Shown here: positions 11,750 through 25,810 of the stretch, piece by piece
How the letters are laid out: every line of letters starts with the position of its first letter
Position numbering within the stretch: the first letter of the stretch is position 1
NCBI RefSeq assembly: GCF_023343835.1
Contig: NC_064434.1
Location: 10,769,505-10,833,504 of the forward strand
DNA: 64,000 nucleotides
From: Lagopus muta
Lineage: Eukaryota > Chordata > Aves > Galliformes > Phasianidae
Reading direction: 5' to 3'
The notes under the pieces: generated by a model
Databases searched by the model: none
Told to the model about the DNA's origin: nothing
What the model saw: the letters and a program-made list of their open reading frames with translations, nothing else
Position numbers and translations under genes: made by a program

Positions 11750-12051
11750 TCTTTCTCCCTCCCTTTCTCCCTCCCTCCCTCCCTCCCTCCCTCCCTCCTT
11801 CCCTTCCCTCCCTCCTTCCCTTCCCTTCCCTTCCCTTCCCTTCCCTTCCCTTCCCTTCCCTTCCCTTCCCTTCCCTTCCCTTCCCTTCCCTTCCCTTCCC
11901 TTCCCTTCCCTTCCCTTCCCTTCCCTTCCCTTCCCTTCCCTTCCCTTCCCTTCCCTTCCCTTCCCTTCCCTTCCCTTCCCTTCCCTTCCCTTCCCTTCCC
12001 TTCCCTTCCCTTCCCTTCCCTTCCCTTCCCTTCCCTTCCCTTCCCTTCCTT
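11750..12051. repeat. Long pyrimidine microsatellite, mainly (TTCCC)n
   Basis: A homopyrimidine plus strand begins with CTTT/CCCT steps (about 11745-11811) and becomes an almost perfect TTCCC array from about 11812 to 12049, close to 48 units. All bases are C or T, so the strand pair is homopurine-homopyrimidine and mirror-like. The open frames seen through it, of GREGK or PSLPF type, are products of the repeat. Confidence 0.97.
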
Positions 12052-12201
12052 TCATGCTTTAAGCCAGATAATTCCATTTATCAAGGTTATTTAACAGCAT
12101 GTCCTCTTGCTGTTGAGTCAACCTAAATGCTCACCAAGCTCTCATGCTGTTGTGCTCCCAGTGATAATTCTGAAGCCTTACAAGTGTCCTCAGTTGTAAA
12201 T

Positions 12202-12262
12202 CACAGAATCACAGAATGGTCGAGTTTGAAAGGGACCTCTTAGGGTCCAACCCCTAAGATTG
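12202..12262 (-). mobile_element. CR1 3' tail fragment
   Basis: ATCACAGAATCACAGAATGGTC-like start followed by 'gaaagggacctcttagggtccaacccc'. Confidence 0.84.
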
Positions 12263-12913
12263 AGGAGGGTGGGGATCTTAAGACAATGTGCATATTTTTC
12301 TCTGCTTGTGTTTTCCAGTGTTCTCTTAAGTTGCTATGCAGAAAGGGTTCTTTTTCTTCCATGTCATGGTATAAAATTGCATTAATAAAAGAATGTTTAT
12401 CATCTTCTTGATCCATTAATCAGAAAAGTTTCTAAACAACTTCTAAAAATCACTACAGAATATGGATTTCCAAAAACGACGTGAACCCTTCAATGCTGTG
12501 CACAGCAATTTGCATTTGTCTTACTTTTTTTTTTTTCTGAAAAACCAGATTCTCCAGCAGTATATTAAATCAAAAGCAATGAGCTGCACAGACTGACATT
12601 TAGTTACACAAAGTTTATAAGAAATTAAGGCACTGAATACAGAGTGACTTTCTTGGAACTATCCAAACACAGGCAAATGTGAATAGAATTCTTGAAGATG
12701 AATGAGGCCATCTCAGTGGGTCACTTAGGGATCTCAGAATAAAATCTGAAAGAGCCTGCAGAAATAGTGTCACTGCCTTTGGAAATGATGCGGTGGCATA
12801 GCAGTCTGTCAGAAGGATACACAACCCAAATCATTACAGGTGAGGATGTAAGAGGCTGGAAACTGCTCAGGGAGGGGAGCAGCTTCCCAGACAGCATGAG
12901 TACTGGCCTTTAT

Positions 12914-13243
12914 AGAATCACAGAATCATGGAATCACTGTGGTTGGAAAAGACCTCTAAGATCATCTTGTCCAACTGTCAACCACCTTGCCCTTAAACCA
13001 CATCCCTCAGTGCCACATCTCCACAGTTCTTCAACACCTCCAGGGACGGCGACTCCCCCATCTCCCTGTGCAGCCTGTGTCAGTGCCTCACCCCACACTT
13101 TCTGAGAAGAAATTTTTACCTAATATTCAACCTGAACCTCCCCTGAAGCAACTAAAGGCCATTCCCTCTCATCCTATCACTGTTACTTGGGAGAATAGAC
13201 CAACCCCCACCTTGCTACAACCTTCTTTCAGGGAGTTGTAGAG
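12914..13243 (-). mobile_element. CR1 LINE fragment
   Basis: Minus-strand CR1 3' UTR in full order: AGAATCACAGAATCATGGAATCAC, 'tggaaaagacctctaagatcatc', 'tgccacatctccacagttcttcaacacctccagggac', 'tgagaagaaatttttacctaatattcaacctgaacctcccc', ending near the 'cttctttcagggagttgtagag' block. Confidence 0.93.
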
Positions 13244-13249
13244 ATATTC

Positions 13250-16200
13250 GTTTCCCTAATGCCTGCTGAGGTCTGTGTGGCAAAGGGGGATATGGTGGGC
13301 TCATTGCTCAGGTCCACTGATCCTTGTCCTCAGCCATTGCTGTGACTTGCTGGTACATCCCATGGTTGTGCCTGCTGTGTTCTCTCTTGGCATCTCACCC
13401 ATTCTGCCAAGATGCAACCTGCATTATCATAACTCACAGCTCCTTGCATCAGCATCGTCTTGTACTGTTCTTTTCTGGACAACAAGCCTAGTCCCTTGGG
13501 GGCAGCACATTTAGAAATGTCAGTTCTCTCCTCCCAGTATTCTGCAGATCCAGAGATCTTCTCCTTCTCATTCACATCAGGAAATAACACAAGACTTAGG
13601 AACTGCGTTTATTTTTGTATTTGATGCATCATGGCTCATTTCCACATAAGCAGTACTCAGGCACTGATCTTTCTGAAGGAGCATCTTCCCTTACAAAGCA
13701 GTTTTTTCACATGCTTCCACTACAGCACCACAAACACCCCTGAGCTGTGCTCATGTTGTTACGCAGAGGGCTGACTTGAGGGCTTTGGCAGGTTTCTGCA
13801 TCTTCATTTGAAAACATTCTCTGGAATTTGCTTGACTCGCTCCTCTGGAAAAGGAGAGAGGTCATTTCTAGTTTCCCAATGGAGGAAAATTTATTGGCAG
13901 CTGTTGGTGGTGGGCATGAGCTTAGCTGGCAGCAATGGGGAAAGAGATGGAGGGAAATCCAGGCTGCAGTGCTATCACCGTCGTAGCACTGCAGAGGTTT
14001 GTAATAGTGTAAATAGTAGTTACTGTTGTTTATTGGATTAAAAGAACAATGAGATGAAGACTGCTGGGGATGAGTGACATATATAAGGCTGGCCCACAGT
14101 ATCCTGTAATCTAGCCAAAGGCCAACCAGAAGGGCTTGTATTCTGAAGGAAATCATTATCAATTGTCTGGACTCGTTTTTACAAATATTAACTCCTTCAA
14201 AGCTGCTGGTAATAAATTAAGACTAAAACATTGTTTTGAATCCCTCTTAAGATGAAAAGATTTTCACGAGTGGAGGAAATTGAGTGAAAATTTGCACTAG
14301 AGAACATATGGCTACATTGCAAGAGATTGTGAGCCCCATAAAATGACCTATTTCCTCTTTATGGCTCTCTGAACCACGTAGTGAGCTCATCCTATCAGGC
14401 TGCCAGTGGCTAAACTGAACTGGAAACAGCAAAGCCCTGAGCATTGTTGTGCAGGAGTTTGTTGTTTGTGTAACTCTGCCATCCCAGGGGGGCTGGCCAT
14501 TTATTCCCCTATTTGTTTCCTTCCCTGAATTGCCTTAATTCAACTAAATTCTGTCAGCACTTAAACCAAGGGGACCCTATTAAAGGCAAATGGACTGCGT
14601 GTTCTTCCTCCACAAATGCTCATCATTCAAACTGCCCAGCTGTGGGATGAAGTGGGAGTCACATTGCCCTAGGTTGTCTCTTGGAGAAAAAAAAGAAAAG
14701 AAAAGAGGAAGCAATTACAATGTCAATCCCTCTGTCAGCGAGAGTCAAATTTGATCTGCCCTGCTCCACACAATCCCACCCACTCTGCTCCAGCCTGCAA
14801 GGAGACACGTGGGACAGGCACTGCAGCATGGCTGCTGCTCCATGGCCACCACTAGCCAGCACAGGGGATTCCCACTTGCTGCGCAAGAACCCCTACAGAT
14901 CACAGCTTATCACTCTCCTATTGGCTGTCATGTTTTTGAGGGCAGGACTTCAGATTTCATTAGCCACCCCAGTTGGATGCAGATTGTTTCCTTCCACTGA
15001 GTTCTGTGTGTGGTTTGCATTTACACCCACAGAGATTTGGTCCTCCTGCTCATACCAGTCAGAGGAACTACTGTTGTAAGATGTTTTTACATCATCTTCG
15101 TGGAGAGGTAGATTGGGAACAGAGCATTTCTGTGCTTGTGTCCCCAGTCTGGGGGCTGCCTACAATCCTGTGATTTAAGAAAATCAGTGTCTATTTATAA
15201 CTTCTGCTATTTAGTTTGTGCAGACAAACTCTTTGAGAAAGCAGCATCATATGGTGCAATGCAGCTCCTTCAATTCATTAATTGCATATTTCCAGTGATA
15301 ACAAAGTACCACCAAAAAATAAAATTTTAAGAATTTGTGAGGCTGTGACTTGAGGAAATGTTAAATCTGCTGCAGAACCAGAACTTGGAGCTCCAGAGGT
15401 TTTGCTGTGTTTTGAGTGCTGATTTCGGTAATGGTCAGAGGGGAACACTGCTAACATTTCAATTTAAAAGTATCCATAATTGTTTCTAGGAGTATGTGAA
15501 CCATCCCAGGCCTTCAGTCTAGCAGAAGGAAGAAATTTATCGGCAAGCTTCTCACAAGTTACTGTGCTATTGTAAGACACACGTCTTAGGAAGAGAAGTC
15601 AGACGTACGTGTGCTTGAAGCATCTTCCATTTCTGGAAAGTGCATTTTTCTGTATGTTTTGAAAACATATTAATGCAGAAGCTTGTTTGACATAAAGTGA
15701 TGGACTGCAGGTTCATTGAATCACTGTTCACTGAGATAGACATGAAATTCCTGGTATTCTTCCTAACTTAATCTGAAATTATAACGCGACCTCTGGTAGA
15801 ATAGGTCAAAAGTAGGGCCATAGATATAAATGACGACTCACATGAAGTTTTGACTCTGGCAGCTATCATTACACAAACTATTAATATAGAAATTACACAC
15901 TGGATACACACACATCTGGCTTGTCTGTCACAGATGAATTCTTGCTTACAAGAAATTCACTGAGCTTTACAATGCTATTCCTTTCTAAAAAACTAATGAG
16001 AAAAAGTGTAGCTATTTCAAGTGAAAGAAAATAGGCTCTACCAGTGAGAGAAGCGTGTCTGTAAAGAATGGTGAAGACCATATATAATCTTTTCATTTCT
16101 TCTACATTTTTATAAAGAGCTTTGGGTTGTTTCTGTTGGAGTTTTTCTGTTTGTCTGTCTTTGGGAAGGGGGTTTGTTTGGTTAGTTTTGGTGGTTGGTG

Positions 16201-19200
16201 GTGGTGTTTCATGGTTGGTTGTTTTTTTGTTTTTTTTTGTTTTTTCCTTAAGAAGATAAAGGAGAAGTTATAAAAGCATTGTTTGGGGTTCTTTTTTTTT
16301 TTGTTATTTTTGTTATTTTGTTGTGCTGTTTCTTCTCTTCAGTCTTGTTTCTCTTCCCTTTGCTTCTTATTTCTCCTTCGCTGTCTTTCTTCTTGGTTTT
16401 CACCTCTACTACTATTCAGTATTACTGAGACTGTCCCAGAGCAGGCATATAATTTTGTTTTGGTTGTTATCACACAATCAAGCACAAAGGAAGAAATCCT
16501 GAAGATTGAATAATACAGACAAGGCTATAGAGAGAATAAATTGAAAAATAGAGTTTGAAAAGTGAATATTAAAATGAATGGAACAATATGAAACTTATAG
16601 GATGTCTCAATTTATTTCTCTTTTTCAAATCTATAATACTTCTAGTTCAACTTAGTTTTCTTACCTTTTTAGGATTTGTCCTTACTTTGCATTTCTGCTT
16701 AGCTCTGAAGTCCTTGACGTGTCCATTGCTCTGACTTGCCATCAGTCACCAGCTGTGTGGGCGAAAGATAGAATTGCAAGGATTTCCTTCAAGACCAGAG
16801 AAAAACGAGCCAGGAATCAATACAGCTATATAAGCATATAGCTCTGATTATTGAGATGTAAGGGTATTTACATCTGAAAGCATTCCACTGTGCTCTTCTG
16901 ATGAATAATGAAAGCAGCTATATAATTCTTGTTGGTCTGGGTTAGCCAAATAAAATCTTTGGAGAGTATGAAGGAGCTTCTTCATTACTGTCCTGTGTTT
17001 ATTTAATGTGTTTGGGAAAAACAGAGCACTTAAAGCTCAGAACTTTTTTCACATTTTGGAATAGTCATAATCTAAAGAATCTATGGATGCAAACCATTGG
17101 TGCAATTATTATATAAATGCCAAAGAATATCCATACAGACATCTTTCAGCTCTAGAGGTAGTTTGTTTTGCGTAGTGGTATGAAGCTCACCCGTTTGTAT
17201 CCCTCCCAAGATTAGGTCTTCAGTCTAAAATAATAAGCTAAGGCACTTTTTTTTGTCAGCAATGGGTGTTTTTTCCATGTATCTTAAACACGAAATGGGG
17301 TATTTTACCCTCTGTTGCTATAAGCTCTAAAGCACAGCTTTGCCAAAGCCTTTTTGGGCTATTACCTAATTTTCTGTCTAACAGCAGTGTGTTGCATTAT
17401 GCTAGGCAAGCGCTATGGTTTCTACCCAAAAATCTGTCTGAACCCAGAACAGAAATATCTTTGAAACCCCAGCTTAGAACTCATCTCAAGTCCAATGCCC
17501 AGCAAAAATGATTAAGCAGGACAGCCAGTGTTGGTTGTTAAAAACACATGTAAACTGGCTTACATTTACATACGTACTGCATGTACCTTTCTTGTGATGC
17601 TTCTCTGCTCTTTCTTGAAGTTTGTTGAGTGTAAGCAAGTTCCATACCATACAGCTGTATTAACAAGGTATAATGTGATAAGAAGTTTTGCACTGTGTAG
17701 AGTTGGGAACCATTTCACAGCCAGCAGTTCAGACTCACCAAGGAAATGTGCTTTTTACTCATCATTATCAATAGTGAGAACAGAGAAAGATGTCATCACA
17801 ATAAGTGGTCACAGCATGATGATGAGCCATAAACTAGCCGTAAAAACTAACCAAAATATTTTCAGTACAGATAGAGAAGCATTTGCATCAGCATGTGTGT
17901 GCCAGTGAAGCCTCATCTGCATTCAGTTCTAATCACCCATAATACAGAAAGATACGTCAAAATGGAATAGATGCTACTGAAGTGTTCAGATGAGTGGAAA
18001 GCCAAGCCTAAGAGACGGAAGGAGAAAGAAACAGACGCTTCGGTCTGTAAAATGAAGAGTAATAGTGAGTATGATTTCTCCCTTTAAAAATGAGAAATAA
18101 AAATAATTTAAGCTCAAGTTGTACATAACAAATCAATATAAACTGCTCAAGAACTCTGGATAAAATTTAAAGTATTTCCAAACATCAAAGAAGTAAAGAC
18201 CTGGAACATTCTTTCACTGGGGAGTCTGGGGAGGTAAGCAAATGAATGTTTTGGAGAGGATTTTAATCAGCCCATGAAAATGATTGTATAGAGGATTGCC
18301 TGTAATATGGGAGACAAGTATATGGATTTATAGACTCCTAAACTTTTTCCCAGTCCTGAGATTTTCAGGATACAGCTGCAAGTAAATCAAATAGGAACAG
18401 ATGGGCTGATTATAAAGCAGCTATGGAGTAACCTGATTGCTCAGTAGAAAGATATATAAATCCCATAGTGATCTTAGGCTTAATGGCACTGCAGCACCTC
18501 CTTGCACAAATGTAATAAATGGTACAGGGCTTGGTAAAATATTTATCTAGATTAATTATGAAGGTTTTAACACAGTGCAAAGACCTGAGATTTTTGACCC
18601 CTGCAGGTAGATGAAAATTTGCTAGATGATCCCTGTAGTACTTGTATTTTCCTAGATGTCTGTGTTGAAGTAGATGCAGAAGAATCTGTTTTTATTAATA
18701 TTAATTTTTATAAATTGATATTTATTAATTTTTATTTTATACCACTCCCTGCTCTTTGCAGTGCAAGAGGGAAGGACAACACTCATTGCCTTGAGGAGCA
18801 GAAGACACCCAAAGCACATATTGCTTCCCCCATAGAAAATCAACACCGGTGTTGCCTCCTAGTCTTGTGCTATAAAGAGATTGCAAAGGATTTTGAAACA
18901 AACTGCTTTGCAGACACTTGCTACGCACAGGATCACTAAAAGTAGTCCTGGGACATCCTGTGGATGTAGTATTATTAGGCTGACAAGCCGTTTTAAAAGC
19001 TTCATCACTACTTCTCTAATGATAGCACAGTGCTGCTCCTTAAAAAACAAAATATGAAAAAAAAAAACAACACTGATTGTGGTTCCCTTCAATTTATGTT
19101 TTTAATGATTTCAAAAGAACAATTTCTAATTTTCTGTGATGAGAGTAAGATCATAATCTTGCAGTCAACAATTGGATAAGTTGCTGTGTTTTCAAAAAGA

Positions 19201-19485
19201 ATCTGTTTCTGTACAGCCTTTAAAAACGGAGGCAAAAAGAACTCATAGCATCTTCTGTAGAAAATATCAAGCTTTCACATGAAATCATAAGGATCAATTT
19301 CTGAATTTTTTACTAGACTCAAAGTCTGATATCCTAGAAAATAATTCTTTTTCGTCAGCAAAATGAAATTAAGAAGCAAAACAGCATATAAATCGAACAA
19401 ATCAAATCAAAACAGTCGTCAGAGAGGATAAGTTGTTACGCCTGAATGGCTTATAGTTGTCCCAATTAGTGTTACGTAAAGATGA
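13250..19485. other. Intergenic stretch, no gene seen
   Basis: About 6 kb of AT-rich DNA between the CpG-island gene and ZPAX. I found no chain of exons, no RNA gene and no dense CpG. Low-complexity T/G-rich sequence (about 16130-16330) is the only notable texture. Enhancers could lie here but cannot be told from one sequence. Confidence 0.5.
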
Positions 19486-19487
19486 TT

Positions 19488-19605
19488 TAGAATCACCAAA
19501 TAACCAAGGTTAGAAAAATCCTCCAAGATCATCCAGTCCAACCGTTCATCCACCATCAATATTTCCCCACTAAACCATAGCCATAATCCTTCCTGGGAAC
19601 ACATT
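19488..19605 (-). mobile_element. Degenerate CR1 fragment
   Basis: 'tagaatcaccaaataaccaaggttagaaaaatcctccaagatcatccagtccaaccg' and a following 'ccactaaaccatagcc' block match the minus-strand CR1 end with several changes. Confidence 0.78.
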
Positions 19606-19609
19606 CTCT

Positions 19610-21890
19610 CTCTGACACTTTCACCTGTTGTTCATTACTGTAGAGTAAATCCTTTCAGCAAGATGACAACAGCACCTGTATTAAAACTTGCCAGTACTAA
19701 CTGCCAAACTACCAAGTGCCCACAGCCTATACTGCAGAGTCAGTTGGAGTATAAGAAGCACCAAAAAGATATGAGCAGTATCTTCTTATGCCACAAACTT
19801 CTCCCTTCTCTGTAAAATACTTTGTCTAGGGCCAGCTTTCCCTGCAGTCACTGAACTATGTAAATCCAGATTTATTGTATCTAAAATGGTGTATCTATAG
19901 TAACACTCAATCTTCCATGTTTACATGGCCCTTTCGCACACATATTCTGTAGTGTATGAGTAATTTATAAACTTTTCTTATATCTTGCTTAACAGTTCAG
20001 TGAAGGAGGGTTTGGAAGAGCTGGCATGGCTTTTCATTGGCATTGCTTTTTCCACAAACTGCTGTGGAGATGAAATGGAGGTTGTGTCCTTTCTGTTTTG
20101 CTTCATTCACCTTATCCACAAAGCATTCTCCATAGATTGACTGGTATTTCCTTATACAATTCATCATGCAAAATGGTGATATTCCAAGTTACCTCCTCCA
20201 TATCTTTCATGATCTTTACAATTACAATCTGTTTCCACAGAGAAAAAAAAAATATTTCTCAAAAAGACAAAGTTGCACCCCAGCTGTTATAGGAAGTGTT
20301 GTGAGACCTTTAACTTAGTGTTGGATGACTACCAGCTCTGGGGAGATTAGATGTGCAACCTGAATTGAATTTACATTCTTTCCCAAAAGGCAATATGGAG
20401 TTCTACGAGCAGAGCAATGTAGTCAAACATTGATGCAATTGAACATGCTCCCAAATTTATAAACATACCAATCTTAAATAAATTTCAGTTTGCTTTATAC
20501 TGAGCATCAAGAGAACCTCATTCCCCAGGTTCTGGGAGTCTAATCCAAAGGCCACTGAAATAAAATAGGATCAGGTTATTATCCATTCAAGACTGCAGCA
20601 CAAAACCTTAGATACTTCAATAAACAAGCATAAAATTGCATTTAAATAAATCACAATTAGACTTACAAATCAGATTTTATAAAGATACTCTAAAAAGATT
20701 TCTCTTGGTTCTGAAGTGCCTTAGTTGGACTGCTAATAAGACATCATGTGGGATTATTTAAACAGAACAAATCTGTTTATTTGCTGAAGTTAACACTATT
20801 TTCGCTTGATACTTCTGTTGCTACAGATTCTAATTCTGACTAGCCCATAGTCTTTCGTTAAAGAAAATTGATGTCATTCTTGTAACACTAAGACTTACTT
20901 TCTGATAAATAAAGGATATTGTAAGATCTAAAAAACTTTACTTAAAAATGAGGAAAGATTGGACTACAAAGGAGTAAAATAGTGACTATTAATCCACAGA
21001 ATATCTGAAGTGACCAACAGAAGAGAAATCTGTATGTCTGTCTGAAGAGAAGCCTGGCTTGTGACCATAGATCTGAGCATTTCAGGTTCTTCATCACCAT
21101 GAAAATGAGCTAAAAATACAAGAGGATTTTATTTGTGTGACCCATCTGCGTGACAGGAGCTATTATATCTGTCCATTACTTTGAGGAATATAAAAGTGCA
21201 AAAACATCTTCAAATGCGAACAAAGGGGGAGAATGGGAGGGAAGAATAAAATCTGTTGTCTGTATTTGAAATAGAACTAAGTCACAGATTGCATTTTCAA
21301 TTTAAGAAAAAGTAATTCTCTCCTTGTTTATTAGTGATGTCAAGTGACCATATATAACTGTGTATAGACAAAGAGAGGGTTGTACAGGGGCAGCAATTAT
21401 TAATGGACATCACGAAATGATAAATAAAGAGCTTGCTTGAAAGCAGTATTCACTGCACACAGATGTCTGGACTACGGACAGATGTCTTAAATTGTCTACT
21501 CAAAGCGCTTTTGTACTATCACAGTAATCTAAATTGCTTTGCATTTGGTTCCAGATACTTCCACAGACTGTTCTCCACTGCACATAAATTCCTATCCTCA
21601 AATTTTTACTGGACTTTAAGGACCAGATTACTTCCTGGTGTATCTCTTTGTCTTAATTCACTTCGTTTCTATTGAGCCAATTTGATGCAGCCAAACAGTT
21701 GAAATGATATTCCCAGTTATAGGAAATCTCATCCCTAACTACATGGGTTATGGCCCTGGTTCAGAGGAAGACGTGCACTGCCCTTGAGCCACCACAATGA
21801 AGGACATGACACTCAGAAAGCACAGCAGGAAGAAGATGAGGTGGAAGCATGGCTTTAAACAGGAAAAAGGTAGGTTTAGACTACTGCTAA
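19610..21890. other. Intergenic stretch, no gene seen
   Basis: AT-rich, no exon chain or recognised repeat. Confidence 0.45.
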
Positions 21891-21894
21891 GTAG

Positions 21895-22102
21895 TACCCT
21901 ACTGAGGGTAGGTTGAGACACTGCAACAGACTGACCAGTGAGGCTGTGGATGCCCCCTCCCTGGAAGCACTCAAGGCGAGGCTGGATGGGGCTGTGAACA
22001 ACCTGGTCTAGAGGGAGGTGTCCCTGCCTATAGCAGGGGGTTGGAACTGGAGGAGCTTAAATGTTCCTTCCAACCCAAACCATTCTATGATTCTATGATA
22101 AA
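21895..22102 (+). mobile_element. CR1 LINE fragment
   Basis: Plus-strand CR1 end: 'gaggctgtggatgccccctccctggaagcactcaaggcgaggctggatggggctgtgaacaacctggtctag', then 'gttggaactgg' and the tail ATTCTATGATTCTATGATA. Confidence 0.95.
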
Positions 22103-22109
22103 CTATAAT

Positions 22110-23810
22110 TGAAGTAGTAGTCTAATCTTTTTTCTAAGAACCTTTGCTCACTGAAGAACTCCTTTCACTGGATTCCCCAGGACATCGGTCCCAGATCTGA
22201 GCTCTTTCATGCCTAGCTCCTAATACTGTAAGTGCTGTCTGTGCAAAACACTGTTCTCAAGGTCACAGTTGACACTTCTGGTGGGAGGCTTGTTTCAAGT
22301 CTCCTTCCTGTACCCTATTCAGAGAATAAAAGACTACCATAGCATGACTTATAAAACTTTAATATAGGAGCATTTCTTCTTTTAAACCTGCCAGTCCCTT
22401 GTTTAATCTGTGAATTAATCTGACAGCCATAAGTACTGCCCTATACAGGGGGGAGACCCAAGAAAGCTGCCCATAGCTCTGAGACAGATGGCTTCTAGCT
22501 CTCTGGGGATCTGAACTGTACTGTACTCCCAGAGCAGGACTGTGCCTAGCAGAAAATCAAGTCAGTGATGATTTAGGAAATCATTCATATTCCCAGAGGA
22601 GGAATATCTTGCAGCAGAGACAGCCCAGGCTAAGTTGCTAAGTTCTGGTTAATGGCCTCATTCTATCTAATGTGTCTGTTCTTGCAGTTAGTGCTAACAG
22701 ATGAAACGTGTACTTTCTATCTCCCCATACACTTATTTATTTAGCTATTTTTACATGGAAAATATTTGAATTAGCCTAGCACTTAAACACAGTCTGGGAA
22801 CAGATTCATGGTGGGACAAGGATATAGGGTGAGACAGATAGGGTACTACATTGAATAAATATTATTTTACATTGTAACCCTGTAAAGAAAATGAGCAATA
22901 AATTTTCTGGTGGATGTTTTACGTGGGTGAGACTGCAGAATCTTGGTTTTATTATTCCTATCAACAATGAATTATCTATTATCAAATATGAGAAGTACTG
23001 TTAGTTGTATTTTATTTATCATGTATTTTTGCCTTCAAAATGAGAAGTCAAAACAGCTTTCGAAGAACAGCTAGCATATAGCCCTACTAAACTGAACAGA
23101 CAGACAGTCATTAAGATCTTCTTAACACAAGTGTCTTGACACTATATGAACTCATCCTACAGCCCAGTTACTGCTTGCTGTGGGAGAACTATCAGTTACC
23201 AGGCAGGATGCTGGCAATGCTAAGCCATGCTGATACTGGACAATTAAATGCACTTATCTGCACACAGTAGTTATCCCAGGAAGTAACTTCTTCCTGTTCT
23301 TACCCTGACACTAATGAAAGTGCCAGAAGGTAAGCTTTGTCATTCTTAAAGATTTTGGCCATAGAGTTTGAGTGAAGTCTTCTTGATTTCAAATTGTTAG
23401 AAATAAAAATTGTGACAGACAAAATGTCTTCCTTTTTAATTAAGTCAGCTGACAATTTAGGCTTGACTGGGTATAAATAGTCTTAGATTGATACGTGCTC
23501 CTTTACAGCCCAGAGTCACAATTACAAATTAAGACAGGAGTGTACATTAACAAAATAAATTTAAAATAAATAAACAGAGAAGTAAATATCACTGGGAATT
23601 AATCTACAATTGAATGGTAAAAAACAGAGGGAAAAAAAAAGAATGGAACAATCAGACAGAAACTGTGCAAATAATCTAGATGTGTAATGCTTTCAGTATT
23701 TCTGTGATAAACCTGAGGTGTAGCAGGACCGCTGTAATTCTCCTTCCACTCCAGTATGCGGTTATGAGTCACCATGACCCTAAATTCCCTAAACTTTTTT
23801 AGGAAAAAAA
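22110..23810. other. Intergenic stretch, no gene seen
   Basis: No supported feature. Confidence 0.45.
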
Positions 23811-23814
23811 AAAA

Positions 23815-24010
23815 AAACCATTCTCAGAAAGCGTGGTGAAGCATTGGCACAGGCTGCCAAGGGAGGTGGTGGAGTCATCATCCCTGGAGGGGTTCAAGAA
23901 CCGCGTGGTTGTGGCACTGAAGGACATGTTTAGTGGGCATGGTGGAGATGGTTGGACTAGGTGATCTCAGGAGTCTTTTCCAACTGTAATGATTGTATTA
24001 TTCTATGAAT
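23815..24010 (+). mobile_element. CR1 LINE fragment
   Basis: Plus-strand copy: 'gtggtgaagcattggcacaggctgccaagggaggtggtggagtcatcatccctgg', 'ggttggactaggtgatctcaggagtcttttccaac', tail ATTATTCTATGAAT. Confidence 0.93.
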
Positions 24011-24014
24011 CTAT

Positions 24015-25595
24015 TAAAGCTGCAAAAACTGAATGAGGTGCCACCAGGATCCTGCCTTGTGTGTGTATTGGCAAGTGGAAGGATTCATGGAAACCCGGCT
24101 GGAGTTTAGGGTAGAAAAGCAGAAACAGCTTGGACATCTAGTATAAAACTGATGTAATAGGTATGCCAACAGTGCAGATCTGCTTAAATGTCAGATAGAT
24201 TTCAGGCAAGCTGGAGGAAATCTCAGGCACATCCCCAGTGGTACTTAAATCAAGTTTTGGAAAAATGTATTAACATTTTCTTAAATATTTTAAATATTGA
24301 CTGCACTGAGAAAATAGGCTTAATTATAACATTAATTAATCAAGCAATAATAAACACAATTTGCAATGCAGTGCTTAAGTCCTGACTGCACAATCATGGT
24401 TTTGTCTTTTAATACAATAATTAGTGGATTCTATATAAATAGTGAGGACTCTCAGAAAAACTCCTTCTAAAGTTAAAAATTCATCAGATTAGGTAATTTC
24501 AAAGGGAAATAACAGGAAAACAAGCCAGGTGGGAATAAACTTTTTTTTTCCTGAGGTAAAATCGAGATCTCAGAGCAAGCTAAACTTTGTTTTTACATTT
24601 GATTTTATTGTCTTTTTAATACTTTTGAAGTGGCGCAGTAAGGATAGCTGCAACATTTAGCTCCAGAATAAGTGCATCCATTTGTCTAAAACGATCTTGA
24701 TCAATAGTTATTCATTTTAAGAACAAACAGTGAATAAACGTTGAAGAAGATGCAGCCGCCCAAGGGAGCAGAGCAGAGCATCCCCCATAGGAGGGTCTCA
24801 GGCTCCCTCTCCAGGATGCTGTTGTTAATTACAAACCCTGCAGCTCTGCCCTCTGCCTTCACGAGTGCGGAGGGAGGAACAAAACCGGACTGTCACAGCA
24901 TAAACCTAAGACAAACGGATCCCCAGTATAAAATACATAATAGAGAGAGGGGTTTTTTGCACATCTCACCTCTCAAAGAGTGTTACAAAGTCAATATTCT
25001 TTATTCCCAGTAAAGTTATTTGAAACTACAGAAAGAAAATAGGGAAATAGCACCCAAAAAAGTAGGAAAATCAAATTTTGATCGCAAAAGGGGAGAAATG
25101 AGAAATGCCACAGGGGAACTCTGACTCTAACAGTTAGGAATCTATTTGCACAGAGTGACTGACTGCTGGACTAAATGATGGCTGTCCTTGAAGACAAGGA
25201 ATGCTGAATTCCTGCTCTCAATTACGTGCAGTAATCAAGCAGTGATGGATTTATTATCCTTTATGCTATTAATATTGCTGTAGTAAAGCACAAGCTGGCT
25301 ACATTCTGGCCACCAGCATCTCAGCTCATCAGTCCCAGAGGTATCACAAATCCATGCATCACCCACAGTGATCTGAACGCACCCAAAGTGGTGATGGTGC
25401 ACCCACAGAACCATCTGGACCCAAAACCAGAGGCTTAATTTCTCTGCCTTCAGCAAGCAGCAGATGCAGGGTCCTCATTTCTGATCTGCTTGCAGTCAGA
25501 TCCACTCTTACACAGTTTTGGTGAAATTTTTCCCAAAACTGGCTGACCACCACTAATAGGAATTACTTTTGATTTAAGAGTGCTACAGGCCACCA
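24015..25595. other. Intergenic stretch, no gene seen
   Basis: No supported feature. A moderately GC-rich patch near 24750-24910 has an open frame without splice context or family resemblance. Confidence 0.4.
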
Positions 25596-25599
25596 AGTC

Positions 25600-25810
25600 T
25601 GATAGTTCAGAAGAAATTCTTTACTCAGATGGCACTCAGCCCTGGCACAGGCTGCCCAGAAAAGCTGTGGATGCCCATCCCTGGAGATGTTCAAGGCCAG
25701 GTTGGGTAGGGCTTTGACTAACAAGATCCAACAGGAGATATCCCTTGCCCACTGCAGAACAGTTGAAAATAGATTATCTTCAGGTCTAAACCATTCTGTG
25801 TTTTGGTTTG
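25600..25810 (+). mobile_element. CR1 LINE fragment
   Basis: Plus-strand CR1: 'ctggcacaggctgcccagaaaagctgtggatgcccatccctggagatgttcaaggccaggttggg', ending 'aaaccattctgtgttttgg', a worn tail. About 0.4 kb upstream of the ZPAX TATA box. Confidence 0.88.

Noticed and set aside
11681-12077. Long open frames on both strands encoding GREGK- and PSLPF-type repeats
   Set aside because: They are translations of the (TTCCC)n microsatellite, where a pentamer without stop words keeps several frames open. No start context or splice evidence.
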